Source of the DNA: Caballeronia arationis
Lineage (GTDB): Bacteria > Pseudomonadota > Gammaproteobacteria > Burkholderiales > Burkholderiaceae
Length of the DNA stretch: 64,000 nucleotides
Direction of reading: 5' to 3'
NCBI RefSeq assembly: GCF_001544975.2
Contig: NZ_FCOG02000006.1
Span: 62,001 to 126,000 of the forward strand
Position numbers and translations under genes: made by a program. Under the pieces are notes generated by a model, which saw only the letters and a list, made by a program, of their open reading frames with translations, did not search any database and had not been told where the DNA came from. Shown here one piece after another: positions 1 through 10,944 of the stretch; positions within the stretch are counted from its first letter, which is position 1, and each line of letters begins with the position of its first letter.

Positions 1-7
1 GGAGAAA

Positions 8-709
8 GTGTCGTTCGATTCGCACGAGCCTATCGGCAAGCAGATTTTCCGCGCATTGCGCCAGGCGATTTTCGCGGGCGAGATGGCGCCGGGCACGCCG
101 CTTTCGGAAAAGGAAGTGTCGGAGATGTTCAACGTCTCGCGGCAGCCGGTGCGCGAGGCGTTCATCAAGCTGGTCGAGGCGGGGGTGCTGCAGGTGCTGC
201 CGCAGCGCGGCACTTTCGTGAAGAAGATCTCGCCGCGTCAGGTGCGAGAAGGGCGCTTCATCCGCGAGGCGATCGAGACAGCGGTGGCGCGCAAGGCCGC
301 CGCCGCGATCACGGAAGCGCAGCTCGACGAACTCGCCGCGAACCTGCGCGAGCAGAAGGCGGCGGCGAAGGCAAACGACATCGCGGCGTTCCTCGCGCTC
401 GACGAGCAGTTTCACTTCCTGATCGCGCAGTCGATCGATTGCGTGGCGGCCTGGAACACGATTCAGGACATCAAGGCACAAATGGATCGCGTGCGTTATC
501 TGAGCCTTCCCGATGTTTCGCCGCTCGACCTGCTGATCCGGCAGCATGCGCGGATCGTCAGCGCGCTGAAGGCGCACGATCCGTCGCTCGCCGAAGAGGC
601 GATGCGCGCGCATCTGCGCGAGATCCTGATCTCCCTGCATCCGATCGCCGAGCGCAATCCCGACTGGTTCGAAGCCGACGAACCGGAGCGCGTGCCGCTC
701 GCCACCTGA
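8..709 (+). CDS. GntR family transcriptional regulator, FCD (FadR-like) subfamily
   Basis: 233-aa DNA-binding regulator. The N-terminal winged helix (residues about 10-75) has the GntR signature around VSRQPVREAFIKL and the wing residues GTFV. The C-terminal half is all-helical, with the acidic and His positions of an FCD ligand-binding domain (for example DEQFHFLIA near residue 130). FCD regulators usually repress catabolic genes and release DNA on binding an organic acid; the ligand here cannot be told. The start is a GTG only 8 nt into the window, with GGAG just before it at a rather short spacing, so a start upstream of the window is possible. A strong terminator follows, so the gene is probably the last of its unit. 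Its target genes are likely to the left, outside the window. Confidence 0.85.
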   Translation: MSFDSHEPIGKQIFRALRQAIFAGEMAPGTPLSEKEVSEMFNVSRQPVREAFIKLVEAGVLQVLPQRGTFVKKISPRQVREGRFIREAIETAVARKAAAAITEAQLDELAANLREQKAAAKANDIAAFLALDEQFHFLIAQSIDCVAAWNTIQDIKAQMDRVRYLSLPDVSPLDLLIRQHARIVSALKAHDPSLAEEAMRAHLREILISLHPIAERNPDWFEADEPERVPLAT

Positions 710-737
710 ACGCTCATCCACATTGAGCTTTGCCTCA

Positions 738-768
738 CGCCTTGCGGCTCGCGCCGCAAGGCGTTTTT
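738..768 (+). terminator. Rho-independent terminator after the GntR gene
   Basis: Perfect 11-bp stem (CGCCTTGCGGC pairing with GCCGCAAGGCG), a 4-nt TCGC loop, then TTTTT. It sits 28 nt after the GntR stop and separates it from the toxin-antitoxin pair. Confidence 0.9.
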
Positions 769-892
769 GCTTTGCGTAGGCCATTCGGCCGAATTGTTCC
801 GCTTCTGCTGCCGGGAGATGCTCGAACTGGCGCCGTGACTTGGCATTCCTGATGTTTTTCGTGGCGCGCTCAGGAGTCGCCAGAAAAGCGGC

Positions 893-921
893 TTGCATTT
901 CAATACCAGTTCGAGTATAAA
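893..921 (+). promoter_or_regulatory. Candidate sigma70 promoter of the toxin-antitoxin pair
   Basis: TTGCAT (893-898), a 17-nt spacer, and TATAAA (916-921). The predicted +1 falls at about 927-929, at or just after the ATG at 925. Either the toxin mRNA is leaderless with a slightly different start, or a promoter further upstream is used. Confidence 0.45.
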
Positions 922-924
922 TAC

Positions 925-1302
925 ATGCAGTCAGATGAAAGGCCGCTCATCTGGGTCGGCAGCAGCAAAAAGGATTTGTGCGCGCTTCCTGTGGAAGTGC
1001 GGCAGTTTTTCGGTCACGCGCTCGACGTCGCCCAGCGGGGCGGGCGTCACCAGTCGGCAAAGACAATGCGCGGCTTCAGCGGCGCGGGCGTGCTGGAACT
1101 TGTGGAAGACGATGCTGGCGGAACGTATCGCGCGGTTTATACCGTGCGTTATCGCGAGGCCGTGTTCGTGCTGCATTGTTTCCAGAAGAAGAGCAAGTGC
1201 GGCATTGCCACGCCTGTCGAAGAGATGGACATCGTCCGTGCGCGGCTGAAACTGGCGGAACACCTGGCGAAGGAGCTAAGAAGTGGGAAAACGTATTATT
1301 GA
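925..1302 (+). CDS. HigB/RelE-superfamily toxin (phage Gp49-like family)
   Basis: 125-aa protein with the hallmarks of the Gp49-like/HigB toxin family: an early PLIWVGSSKKDL strand, a central GFSGAGVLELVEDDAGGTYR block, the VFVLHCFQKKSKCGIATP core, then a helical tail (RARLKLAEHLAKEL). Members are ribosome-dependent or ribosome-associated mRNA endonucleases held inactive by the downstream antitoxin; activity here is inferred from family. Gene order (toxin first) is that of higBA. The last 20 nt overlap the antitoxin gene, so translation is probably coupled. No good ribosome-binding site precedes the ATG, in line with a leaderless or poorly translated toxin. Confidence 0.82.
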   Translation: MQSDERPLIWVGSSKKDLCALPVEVRQFFGHALDVAQRGGRHQSAKTMRGFSGAGVLELVEDDAGGTYRAVYTVRYREAVFVLHCFQKKSKCGIATPVEEMDIVRARLKLAEHLAKELRSGKTYY

Positions 1303-1618
1303 AGGCGTCGAGTTCGAAGTCGGGTCGGGCAACGTGTTTGCCGACCTCGGATTGCCCGACGCGGAAAAACTCAAGATCAAGTCCGGGCTCGTGTTCGAGA
1401 TCGCCAAGGCGATCCGGCGTCTCGAACTCACCCAGGAACAGGCTGCGCGCCGCATGGGTATCGCGCAGCCGAAGGTGTCGGGCCTGCTGCGCGGCGATTT
1501 CGCCAATTTCTCCGAGCGCAAGCTGATGGATTGCCTCACGCGTCTTGGCTACGACATCGAGATCTCGGTCAAACCGGCCGCCGCCGAAACCGGTCACCTC
1601 GTGCTTGCGGTGGCCTGA
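1283..1618 (+). CDS. HigA-like XRE-family antitoxin
   Basis: 111-aa helix-turn-helix protein. The HTH lies at about residues 50-85 (LTQEQAARRMGIAQPKVSGLLRG is split across the two helices), followed by FSERKLMDCLTRLGYDIEI, typical of the HTH_37 antitoxins that pair with Gp49-like toxins. The start is GTG at 1283, preceded by AGGAG at 1271-1275, so the ribosome-binding site lies inside the toxin gene. It should neutralise the toxin and autorepress the operon. The C-terminal segment is likely the toxin-binding part. No terminator is seen after it. Confidence 0.85.
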   Translation: MGKRIIEGVEFEVGSGNVFADLGLPDAEKLKIKSGLVFEIAKAIRRLELTQEQAARRMGIAQPKVSGLLRGDFANFSERKLMDCLTRLGYDIEISVKPAAAETGHLVLAVA

Positions 1619-1642
1619 GCGCGGCGCGGCGGGTCATCGGGT

Positions 1643-1870
1643 TCAGGGATGGCCGTAGAGCGCCTTGTCCGATTGCGAGGTGTGGTGGTGATGCTGGCTC
1701 GAGTGCTTCTTCCCGGCGTGTGCGCTTTGAGCCTTCGTATGAGCGCCTGAATGTGCGGCCGCCATCGACGATTGGCCTTCCGCGAAGCGATACGTTTCGG
1801 CCTGCGCGAGCGTCGAGAACGACACCAGCGCATAGCATGCCGGGACGATCAGCCATTTACTCAATTGCAT
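1643..1870 (-). CDS. Small exported His-rich protein, function unknown
   Basis: 75-aa protein with a clear signal peptide: MQLSKWLI, a hydrophobic core, and cleavage likely after AQA (about residue 24). The mature part of about 50 residues is rich in His, Ser, Ala and Lys, with an HHHH run and nine or more His in total, so it could bind Ni, Zn or Cu in the periplasm. That is inference from composition only. The start is supported by AGGAGAAAG at good distance. It lies downstream of, and on the same strand as, the efflux gene with about 70 nt between them, so it may be co-transcribed. I do not recognise a family. Confidence 0.7.
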   Translation of the reverse strand: MQLSKWLIVPACYALVSFSTLAQAETYRFAEGQSSMAAAHSGAHTKAQSAHAGKKHSSQHHHHTSQSDKALYGHP

Positions 1871-1938
1871 GAAGCTTTCTCCTGAATTCGGGAGCGCAAG
1901 CATACACCGGCGCGCCGAAGGAGAGTCGCACGCTGGCG

Positions 1939-3459
1939 TCAACGCTTGCGCAGCGGCTGATCCTTCAGGAACCACGAGAGTACGAACGCGATCAGGACGA
2001 CACCCGCCGCCACGAGATACACCGTATGCATCGAAGCGGCGAACGCGTTCAGATAGTCGTCGTGGAGCGCGGCGGGCAAGTGCTGGATGGCTTGCGGCCC
2101 GAGCGAGCGCGGCAGTTCGACGCCCGCCGGAATCGCTGCTTCCAGCCGCGAGCGCAGTCCGTTCGAGAAGATCGCGCCGAACGCCGCCACACCCACCGAA
2201 CCGCCGATCGAGCGAAACAGCGTCGCGCCGGACGTCGCCACGCCGATCAGGCGAAACTCCACCGCGTTCTGCACCGCGAGCACCAGCACCTGCATCACCA
2301 TGCCGAGTCCGAGCCCGAGCAGCGCCATGTAGCCGTACATCACGTGAACCGGGGTCGCGATCTGCAGGGTCGAGAGCAGCAGCATCGCGCAGGCGACGAG
2401 CGCCGTGCCGGCAATCGGAAAGGCGCGGTATTTGCCGATGCGGCTGATCAGCCGCCCGCTCACGATCGACGAAAAGAGCACGCCGGCCATCATCGGCGTG
2501 ACTTGCAGGCCGGCTTGCGACGGCGTCGAGCCTTTCACCACCTGCAAATAGAGCGGCAGGAACGTGACCGAGCCGAACAGCGAAAAGCCGACGATGAAGC
2601 CGATCAGCCCGCTCAGCACGAAGGTGCGATCCGTGAAAAGCGACAGCGGCATGATCGGTTCGGCGGCGAGCCGTTCTTCGTAGATGAAGCCGCCAATCGA
2701 AATCAGCCCGAGCAGGAGCGTGCACCACAGCTGCGGCGAACTCCACGGCAGAAGGGTGCCGCCCTGGCTCGTGAACAGGATGATGCAGGTGAGCGCCGAC
2801 GCGAGAAACGCCGCGCCCATGTAGTCGACCTTGTGGCGGACATGCGCGGTATGCGGCTTGAAAACGAGCCCGATCACGACAAGCGCGATCACGCCGAGCG
2901 GCACGTTGATGTAAAAGATCCAGCGCCACGACAGATGCTCGACAAGAAAGCCGCCGACGAGCGGACCGACCACGGTCGCGAGTCCGAACACGCCGCCGAA
3001 GAGGCCCTGATAGCGGCCGCGTTCGGCGGGCGGGATGACGTCGGCGATGGCGGCCATCGTGATGACCATCAGTCCGCCGCCGCCCAGGCCCTGCAACGCG
3101 CGCAGCACGATCAGCTGCGTCATGTCCTGCGCGACGCCGCACAGAATGGAGCCGGCGAGAAAGATCAGGATCGACGCCTGCAGCACGATCTTGCGGCCGA
3201 ACAGGTCGCCGAACTTGCCGTAAAGCGGCACGACGATGGTCGAGGTGAGCAGATACGACGTCACCACCCACGACAGGTTTTCCAGCCCGCCCAACTCGCC
3301 GACGATCGTCGGCAGCGCGGTGGAGACAATGGTCTGGTCGAGCGCGCCGAGCAGCATGACGAGCAGCAGCGCCGTGAAAAGCAGGCGGATCGGCGGTCGT
3401 TCGGCGGATTGCGCGGCACTTGGCAAGGCGGCCGCGGCGGTTTGGTGCAAAGATGCCAT
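1939..3459 (-). CDS. DHA2-family (EmrB/QacA-type) MFS drug efflux transporter
   Basis: 506-aa, 14-helix major facilitator. Motif D1 appears near LGALDQTIVSTALPTIVGEL (residues about 38-57), motif A as GKFGDLFGRK, and motif C-like glycines follow later, as in proton-driven drug exporters. Length is normal for DHA2. The protein ends in a basic cytosolic tail. No EmrA-like adaptor is encoded next to it, so it probably works alone in the inner membrane. It is divergent from a TetR regulator with an operator-like palindrome in the 64-nt gap, the classic arrangement of a repressed efflux pump. Substrate unknown. Confidence 0.9.
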   Translation of the reverse strand: MASLHQTAAAALPSAAQSAERPPIRLLFTALLLVMLLGALDQTIVSTALPTIVGELGGLENLSWVVTSYLLTSTIVVPLYGKFGDLFGRKIVLQASILIFLAGSILCGVAQDMTQLIVLRALQGLGGGGLMVITMAAIADVIPPAERGRYQGLFGGVFGLATVVGPLVGGFLVEHLSWRWIFYINVPLGVIALVVIGLVFKPHTAHVRHKVDYMGAAFLASALTCIILFTSQGGTLLPWSSPQLWCTLLLGLISIGGFIYEERLAAEPIMPLSLFTDRTFVLSGLIGFIVGFSLFGSVTFLPLYLQVVKGSTPSQAGLQVTPMMAGVLFSSIVSGRLISRIGKYRAFPIAGTALVACAMLLLSTLQIATPVHVMYGYMALLGLGLGMVMQVLVLAVQNAVEFRLIGVATSGATLFRSIGGSVGVAAFGAIFSNGLRSRLEAAIPAGVELPRSLGPQAIQHLPAALHDDYLNAFAASMHTVYLVAAGVVLIAFVLSWFLKDQPLRKR

Positions 3460-3480
3460 CGAGTGACTCGATTGAAATTA

Positions 3481-3498
3481 ATTAACACGGAAGTTAAT
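3481..3498. promoter_or_regulatory. Candidate TetR operator between efflux gene and its regulator
   Basis: Perfect inverted repeat ATTAAC - 6 nt - GTTAAT in the short divergent intergenic region, with flanking AT-rich sequence. Position and symmetry fit a TetR-family operator controlling both genes. Confidence 0.55.
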
Positions 3499-3523
3499 AT
3501 GGGCCTCGTTTTCTGTCTGGTCG

Positions 3524-4201
3524 ATGGATCTCATGACAAAAGTTGTTACCGAAACTGACAAGCAAGCCGCGCCGCGCAAGGCCGGCCGGCGCCCCGGGCG
3601 GCCGACCGGCGCGCACGGCGCCGATGCGCGCGAACATTTGCTGGACATTGCGCTCGGGATGTTCGCGAAGCAGGGCATCGTTGAGACGACGCTCGGCGCG
3701 ATCGCGCGCGAGGCGGGCGTGACGCCCGCGATGGTCCACTATTACTTCAAGACGCGCGATCAGTTGCTGGACGTGCTGATCGACGAGCGTTTCATTCCGT
3801 TGCGCACCGAACTGGGCCGCGCATTCGCCGATCCCGAAGCCGAGCCCGCCGACGCGTTGCGCACTTTCGCCGAAGCGCTCGTCGCCACGGTCGACAAGCA
3901 TCGGTGGTTCGCGGCGCTGTGGGTGCGCGAAGTGATCAGCGACGGCGGCTTGCTCAGGCAGCGCATGGCCGAGCGTTTCGGCGACGAGAAAGAGGCGACG
4001 ATCACGCGCATCGAGCAATGGCAAAAGGACGGCAAGCTGAATCCGCGACTGGAGCCGTCGCTGGTGTTCGTCTCGCTGTTCGGTCTGACCGTGTTCCCGC
4101 TCGCGACCTGGAAATGGCGTGAGGGCGGCCGGCGTCTGACGAGCGAGCAGATTGCGCGTCACGCGGTCGCGCTGCTGACGCAGGGCGTCGGGCCGGTGTA
4201 G
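3524..4201 (+). CDS. TetR/AcrR family regulator of the adjacent efflux pump
   Basis: 225 aa. A basic Gly/Arg/Pro-rich N-terminal arm (RRPGRPTG) precedes a standard TetR HTH at about residues 35-80 (ALGMFAKQGIVETTLGAIAR, then AGVTPAMVHYYFKTRDQLLD). The C-terminal domain is helical and would bind the inducer. A second ATG three codons in (3533) is an alternative start; neither has a strong ribosome-binding site. The divergent DHA2 pump suggests it represses the pump and itself until a toxic compound is bound. Confidence 0.88.
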   Translation: MDLMTKVVTETDKQAAPRKAGRRPGRPTGAHGADAREHLLDIALGMFAKQGIVETTLGAIAREAGVTPAMVHYYFKTRDQLLDVLIDERFIPLRTELGRAFADPEAEPADALRTFAEALVATVDKHRWFAALWVREVISDGGLLRQRMAERFGDEKEATITRIEQWQKDGKLNPRLEPSLVFVSLFGLTVFPLATWKWREGGRRLTSEQIARHAVALLTQGVGPV

Positions 4202-4338
4202 CGCTGGCGACGACCGGCAGACCGGCCTCGGACAACGGATAGCGGTCGCGGGCCCAAACTGGCCGCAAATATGACACAAGCGAGCGTGTTCGCGCCCCTT
4301 ATGCCAGAATCCGCATTACGCGCACTTCCGAACATGAC

Positions 4339-5230
4339 ATGGCCGACACGCTCACGCCAGCCGAAGCGGATCATGCGATGCGTCACTGGACGTATCGTTC
4401 CGCCGGAAAGATCTAGACAGGTTCCGCTCAGCACAAGCGGATGTTCTGCGAGTTGCTGCTCACCACGCACAACCCGTACAAGCCCGCCGTCATCGACTGG
4501 CCGAAGCTCGATCCCGCGGCGCTGAAGCGCGTGACGTCGCTGCCGATCTGGGACATCGCGGTGCAGACGGAAGGCCGCGCGTCGATCCGTGTTGCGACGT
4601 ACGCGGCGAGCAAAGATCCGCTTCTGCGCGAAGCCATCACGATGAACGCCAATGAGGAAGCGCGCCACAAGATCGTGCTCTCGAAGCTGGTCGAGGCGTA
4701 CGGCATCGCGCTCGCGCCCGAGCCGCCGTATCCGCCGCCCGCCGACGCGCTGCGGGCGTGGATGCTTACCGGCTACAGCGAATGCATCGACAGCTTCTTC
4801 GCGTTTGGTCTCTTTGAGGCGGCGCGCACGTCGGGTTACTTCCCCGAGGCACTCGTCGAGACTTTCGAGCCCGTCATTCAGGAAGAGGCGCGCCATATCC
4901 TGTTTTTTTGCGAACTGGCTGGCGTGGTATCGGCGCAGTCTGCCGTGGTACCGGCGACCGTGGTTCTTTGCCAGGACCTGCAGCGTCTGGATCGCGCTGA
5001 TCCGCGACCGCGTGTCGCTTGCGCGCGGCTTCGACAACAGCGGCGCGGCGCAGGACATGAACTTCCCGGCGAATGTCGGCGATTCGGTGGGGGGCGGGGT
5101 GTCGGCGGGTGCGCTGATCGACCTGTGTCTCGCCGAAAACGACCGCCGCATGGGCGGCTACGACGGGCGCCTGCTGCGCCCGACGTTCGTGCCGAAGCTC
5201 GCGCGCCTCGCGCGGCGTTTCATCAAGTAG
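4339..5230 (+). pseudogene. Ferritin-like protein, broken by an internal stop and a frameshift
   Basis: Reconstructed from two frames. The first reads MADTLTPAEADH from 4339 but hits TAG at 4414-4416, then continues in frame (QHKRMFCE...) with the di-iron-like motifs NEEARHKIVL and QEEARHILFF. A run of seven T (4903-4909) then shifts the frame. With six T the protein continues as FANWLAWYRRSLPWYRRPWF and ends AGALIDLCLAENDRRMGGYD...RRFIK at 5228-5230, about 297 codons in all. Two ExxRH motifs in a helical protein point to a ferritin-like di-iron fold. A shorter product could start at ATG 4441 but would still be frameshifted. The 7-T shift could be a sequencing error or slippage; the TAG is harder to explain that way. 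The 3' end overlaps the convergent TetR gene by 8 nt. Confidence 0.75.
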
Positions 5231-5948
5231 CGCGCTTCGTTTCCTGTTCGAAGCGGCGCGATGCCTCTTCCACGTCCTGCCGGAACTGCGTGAGCGCCGC
5301 TGCGTTCGCGTCCGGCGGTTGCAGCGCAACCCACAGCACCTCGATCAGCTCGTTCGCGGTCGTGTCGATCTGAGTCTGACTCAGGCGGCGCTTCGCAAGC
5401 GTGGCGTCCCACAGCACATGCTCCATCGGCCCGAAGACGAGCGAGCGCATCAGCCGCAGCGGGATGTCGCCGCGCACGTGCCCGAGTTCCTGCCCGCGCG
5501 CGAGGACATCCATCAGCGGCGCGGTGTAGCGGCGTTGCAATTCCGTGAGCGTGTCGCTGAGGTCGTGCTGCTTCGTGCGTCCCTCCGACAGAACCAGCGA
5601 GCACAATCCCGTACCGTTCACGAGCATCAGCCGCAGATGCGTCCTCACGATGAACGCGAACTGCTGGCGCACGGAGCCGTCGCGCGGCAGGCCGGTTTCG
5701 AATGCCTGGATGATTTCGTCGTACCAGTCCGCGATCACGCGCGCGCAGAGTTCGCGCTTGCCGCTGAAATAGCTGAACACCGTCGCTTCAGAAATGCCCG
5801 CGCGCTGCGCGATCTCGGCGCTGGTGGCGGCGTCGTAGCCTTTTTCGGCGAAGACGTCGCGTCCCGCCTGAAGGATGTCCTTCACGCGCTGCTGCGACTT
5901 GACACCCGACGGCGTACGTCGGCTGGATACGGAGGTAGGGGCGGACAT
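5223..5948 (-). CDS. liuQ: TetR family regulator, likely LiuQ-type repressor of the leucine degradation operon
   Basis: 241 aa from the ATG at 5948; a start five codons upstream (5963) is possible. The HTH is at about residues 25-70 (GRDVFAEKGYDAATSAEIAQ, then RAGISEATVFSYFSGKREL), with a ligand-binding helical C-terminus. It is divergent from liuA with two palindromes between them. In betaproteobacteria, leucine/isovalerate genes are known to be controlled by a TetR-type regulator called LiuQ; the assignment here rests on that context. A repressor relieved by a branched-chain acyl-CoA intermediate is the expected mode. Confidence 0.7.
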   Translation of the reverse strand: MSAPTSVSSRRTPSGVKSQQRVKDILQAGRDVFAEKGYDAATSAEIAQRAGISEATVFSYFSGKRELCARVIADWYDEIIQAFETGLPRDGSVRQQFAFIVRTHLRLMLVNGTGLCSLVLSEGRTKQHDLSDTLTELQRRYTAPLMDVLARGQELGHVRGDIPLRLMRSLVFGPMEHVLWDATLAKRRLSQTQIDTTANELIEVLWVALQPPDANAAALTQFRQDVEEASRRFEQETKRAT

Positions 5949-5974
5949 GGCGCGAGAAAGCACAGTAATAAATG

Positions 5975-5987
5975 TGAGCGTAGCTCA
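5975..5987. promoter_or_regulatory. Palindromic operator candidate upstream of the TetR gene
   Basis: TGAGC-GTA-GCTCA, a perfect 5-bp inverted repeat, 27 nt upstream of the TetR ATG. The TGAGC word recurs in the second operator on the liuA side. Confidence 0.5.
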
Positions 5988-5995
5988 AAAATGTG

Positions 5996-6029
5996 TTGAC
6001 TGCCAGAGCAATTGAGCGTGAAATTGCTC
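5996..6029 (+). promoter_or_regulatory. Candidate liuA promoter overlapped by an operator
   Basis: TTGACT (5996-6001), a 17-nt spacer and TGAAAT (6019-6024) form a moderate sigma70 promoter. A perfect 8-bp inverted repeat, GAGCAATT (6006-6013) and AATTGCTC (6022-6029), covers the spacer and -10, as expected for a repressor site. The leader to liuA would be about 80 nt. Confidence 0.5.
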
Positions 6030-6109
6030 AATGCGCTTGAGGCGCGCGCTGTGTGAGCAGCACTTATATTCAGGGTGCGCCGAAAACATTGAATCTGGAG
6101 GAGACACCC

Positions 6110-7291
6110 ATGAATGACGTTCCGGGCCTGAACTTCGCGCTGGGCGAAGATATCGACATGCTGCGCGACTCGCTCGCGAACTTCTGCGCGAAGGAAATCG
6201 CGCCGCGTGCTGGCGAGATCGATCGCACCGACCAGTTCCCGATGGACCTGTGGAAAAAATTCGGCGACCTCGGCGTGCTCGGCATGACGGTCTCCGAGGA
6301 ATATGGCGGCGCGAACATGGGCTACACCGCGCATATGGTCGCGATGGAGGAGATTTCGCGGGCGTCGGCTTCGGTCGGGTTGTCGTACGGCGCGCATTCG
6401 AACCTGTGCGTGAACCAACTCCACCGCAACGGCACCGAGGCGCAGAAGCGCAAGTACCTGCCGAAGCTCGTGTCGGGCGAACATGTCGGCGCACTCGCGA
6501 TGAGCGAGCCGAACGCGGGTTCGGACGTCGTCAGCATGAAGCTGCGCGCCGACGAAAAGGGCGACCACTATGTGCTCAACGGCACCAAGATGTGGATCAC
6601 CAACGGCCCGGATTGCGACACGCTCGTCGTCTATGCGAAAACCGACATCGAAGCGGGCGCGAAGGGCATCACGGCGTTCATCGTCGAGAAGGGCATGAAG
6701 GGCTTTTCGGTCGCGCAGAAGCTCGACAAGCTCGGCATGCGCGGCTCGCATACTGGCGAACTCGTGTTCGAGAACGTCGAAGTGCCGAAGGAGAACATCC
6801 TCGGTCAGTTGAACGGCGGCGCGAAGGTGCTGATGAGCGGCCTCGACTACGAGCGCGCCGTGCTCGCGGGTGGTCCCACCGGCATCATGCTCGCGTGCAT
6901 GGATGCGGTCGTGCCGTATATCCACGATCGCAAGCAGTTCGGGCAGGCGATCGGCGAATTCCAGCTGATCCAGGGCAAGGTCGCAGACCTGTACACGACG
7001 CTGCAGGCCTGCCGCGCGTATCTGTACGCAGTCGGGCGCCAGCTCGATACGCTCGGCTCAGGCCACGTTCGGCAAGTGCGCAAGGACTGCGCAGGCGTGA
7101 TCCTCTACACCGCCGAAAAGGCGACGTGGATGGCCGGCGAAGCGATCCAGATTCTCGGCGGCAATGGTTATATCAACGAATATCCGGTCGGACGCCTGTG
7201 GCGCGACGCGAAGCTTTATGAGATCGGCGCCGGCACGAGCGAAATCCGCCGCATGCTGATCGGCCGCGAACTGTTTGCTGAAACGGCTTGA
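6110..7291 (+). CDS. liuA: Isovaleryl-CoA dehydrogenase
   Basis: 393-aa FAD-dependent acyl-CoA dehydrogenase that oxidises isovaleryl-CoA to 3-methylcrotonyl-CoA in leucine breakdown. Signatures: [13 protein letters not shown] (FAD/substrate contact), GTKMWITNG, and [12 protein letters not shown], where Glu248 matches the catalytic base position typical of isovaleryl-CoA dehydrogenases. The C-terminal ILGGNGY...GAGTSEI is also typical. Start chosen at ATG 6110 because GGAGGAG lies just before it; an upstream in-frame ATG (6053) has no such site and lies in the operator/leader. First gene of the liu cluster, 13 nt before liuB. Confidence 0.95.
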   Translation: MNDVPGLNFALGEDIDMLRDSLANFCAKEIAPRAGEIDRTDQFPMDLWKKFGDLGVLGMTVSEEYGGANMGYTAHMVAMEEISRASASVGLSYGAHSNLCVNQLHRNGTEAQKRKYLPKLVSGEHVGALAMSEPNAGSDVVSMKLRADEKGDHYVLNGTKMWITNGPDCDTLVVYAKTDIEAGAKGITAFIVEKGMKGFSVAQKLDKLGMRGSHTGELVFENVEVPKENILGQLNGGAKVLMSGLDYERAVLAGGPTGIMLACMDAVVPYIHDRKQFGQAIGEFQLIQGKVADLYTTLQACRAYLYAVGRQLDTLGSGHVRQVRKDCAGVILYTAEKATWMAGEAIQILGGNGYINEYPVGRLWRDAKLYEIGAGTSEIRRMLIGRELFAETA

Positions 7292-7304
7292 GCGAGACAA
7301 CCTC

Positions 7305-8912
7305 ATGCCGATCATCGAAACCAAACTGAATCCGCGCGGTGAAGAGTTCCGCACGAACGCGGCGGCGCTCGAAGCGGTCGTCGCGGACCTGAAGGAAAAG
7401 GTCGCGAAACTCGCGCTGGGCGGTGGACAGGCAGCGCGTGACAAGCACGTCTCGCGCAACAAGCTGCTGCCGCGCGACCGCATTGCGCAATTGCTCGATC
7501 CGGGCACGCCATTTCTGGAACTGTCGCAACTCGCCGCCTTCGGCATGTACAACGACGACGCCCCGGGTGCGGGTGTCATCACGGGCATCGGGCGGATCGC
7601 GGGGCAGGAGTGCGTGATCGTCTGCAATGACGCGACGGTCAAGGGCGGCACCTACTATCCGGTCACGGTCAAGAAGCATCTTCGCGCGCAGGAAATCGCG
7701 GAGCAGAACCGCCTGCCGTGCGTGTATCTCGTCGATTCGGGCGGCGCGAACCTGCCGAATCAGGACGACGTCTTCCCCGATCGCGATCACTTCGGCCGCA
7801 TCTTCTACAACCAGGCGAACATGTCGGCGCAAGGGATCGCGCAGATCGCGGTCGTGATGGGTTCGTGCACGGCGGGCGGCGCGTATGTGCCGGCGATGAG
7901 CGACGAATCGATCATCGTGAAGAATCAGGGGACGATCTTCCTCGGTGGCCCGCCTCTGGTGAAGGCCGCCACGGGCGAGGAAGTGAGCGCAGAAGACCTC
8001 GGCGGCGGCGACGTGCATACGCGTCTGTCCGGCGTAGTTGATCATCTCGCGCAGAACGATGCGCATGCGTTGGGCATCGCGCGCAGCATCGTCGGCAATC
8101 TGAATCGCGTGAAGACGGCGCCGCTCGCGCTGAAGGAACCGCTGCCGCCGCGCTACGACCCGCAGAGTGTCTACGGCGTGATTCCTGTCGATACCCGCAA
8201 GCCCTTCGACGTGCGCGAAGTGATCGCGCGCATCGTCGACGACTCGGCCTTCGACGAATTCAAGGCCCGCTACGGCACGACGCTCGTCTGCGGTTTCGCG
8301 CATATCTGGGGCCATCCGGTCGGGATCATCGCGAACAACGGCATCCTGTTTTCCGAGTCTGCCCTGAAGGGCGCGCATTTCATCGAACTGTGCTGCCAGC
8401 GCAAGATTCCGCTCGTGTTCCTGCAGAACATCACGGGCTTCATGGTCGGGCGCAAGTACGAGAACGAAGGTATTGCGCGCAACGGCGCGAAGATGGTGAC
8501 GGCCGTGGCGACGGCGAAGGTGCCGAAGTTCACGGTGATCATCGGCGGGTCGTTCGGCGCGGGCAATTACGGCATGTGCGGCCGCGCGTATTCGCCGCGC
8601 TTCCTGTGGATGTGGCCGAACGCGCGCATCTCGGTGATGGGCGGCGAGCAGGCTGCCTCGGTCCTCGCAACGGTGCGGCGTGACGGCATCGAAGGCAAGG
8701 GCGGTAGCTGGTCGAAGGAAGAAGAGGAAGCGTTCAAGGCGCCGATTCGCGAGCAGTATGAGGTTCAGGGACATCCGTATTACGCGAGCGCGCGTCTCTG
8801 GGACGACGGCGTGATTGATCCCGCGCAAACGCGCGACGTGCTCGGCCTCGGGCTCGCCGCGACGATGAACGCGCCCATTGAAGACACGCGGTTTGGCGTC
8901 TTCCGGATGTAA
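7305..8912 (+). CDS. liuB: Methylcrotonoyl-CoA carboxylase, carboxyltransferase (beta) subunit
   Basis: 535 aa, the standard length of the non-biotin subunit of 3-methylcrotonyl-CoA carboxylase. It moves CO2 from carboxybiotin to methylcrotonyl-CoA, giving 3-methylglutaconyl-CoA. Two crotonase-like carboxyltransferase halves are visible; glycine-rich oxyanion stretches occur at [16 protein letters not shown] (first half) and [16 protein letters not shown] (second half). Start at [10 protein letters not shown] by homology in length; a start ten codons upstream would overlap liuA. Partner of the biotin subunit encoded 22 nt downstream. Confidence 0.95.
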   Translation: MPIIETKLNPRGEEFRTNAAALEAVVADLKEKVAKLALGGGQAARDKHVSRNKLLPRDRIAQLLDPGTPFLELSQLAAFGMYNDDAPGAGVITGIGRIAGQECVIVCNDATVKGGTYYPVTVKKHLRAQEIAEQNRLPCVYLVDSGGANLPNQDDVFPDRDHFGRIFYNQANMSAQGIAQIAVVMGSCTAGGAYVPAMSDESIIVKNQGTIFLGGPPLVKAATGEEVSAEDLGGGDVHTRLSGVVDHLAQNDAHALGIARSIVGNLNRVKTAPLALKEPLPPRYDPQSVYGVIPVDTRKPFDVREVIARIVDDSAFDEFKARYGTTLVCGFAHIWGHPVGIIANNGILFSESALKGAHFIELCCQRKIPLVFLQNITGFMVGRKYENEGIARNGAKMVTAVATAKVPKFTVIIGGSFGAGNYGMCGRAYSPRFLWMWPNARISVMGGEQAASVLATVRRDGIEGKGGSWSKEEEEAFKAPIREQYEVQGHPYYASARLWDDGVIDPAQTRDVLGLGLAATMNAPIEDTRFGVFRM

Positions 8913-8934
8913 TCCTCTTTACTCAGGCTCAGCC

Positions 8935-10927
<1,993 letters not shown>

Positions 10928-10944
<17 letters not shown>

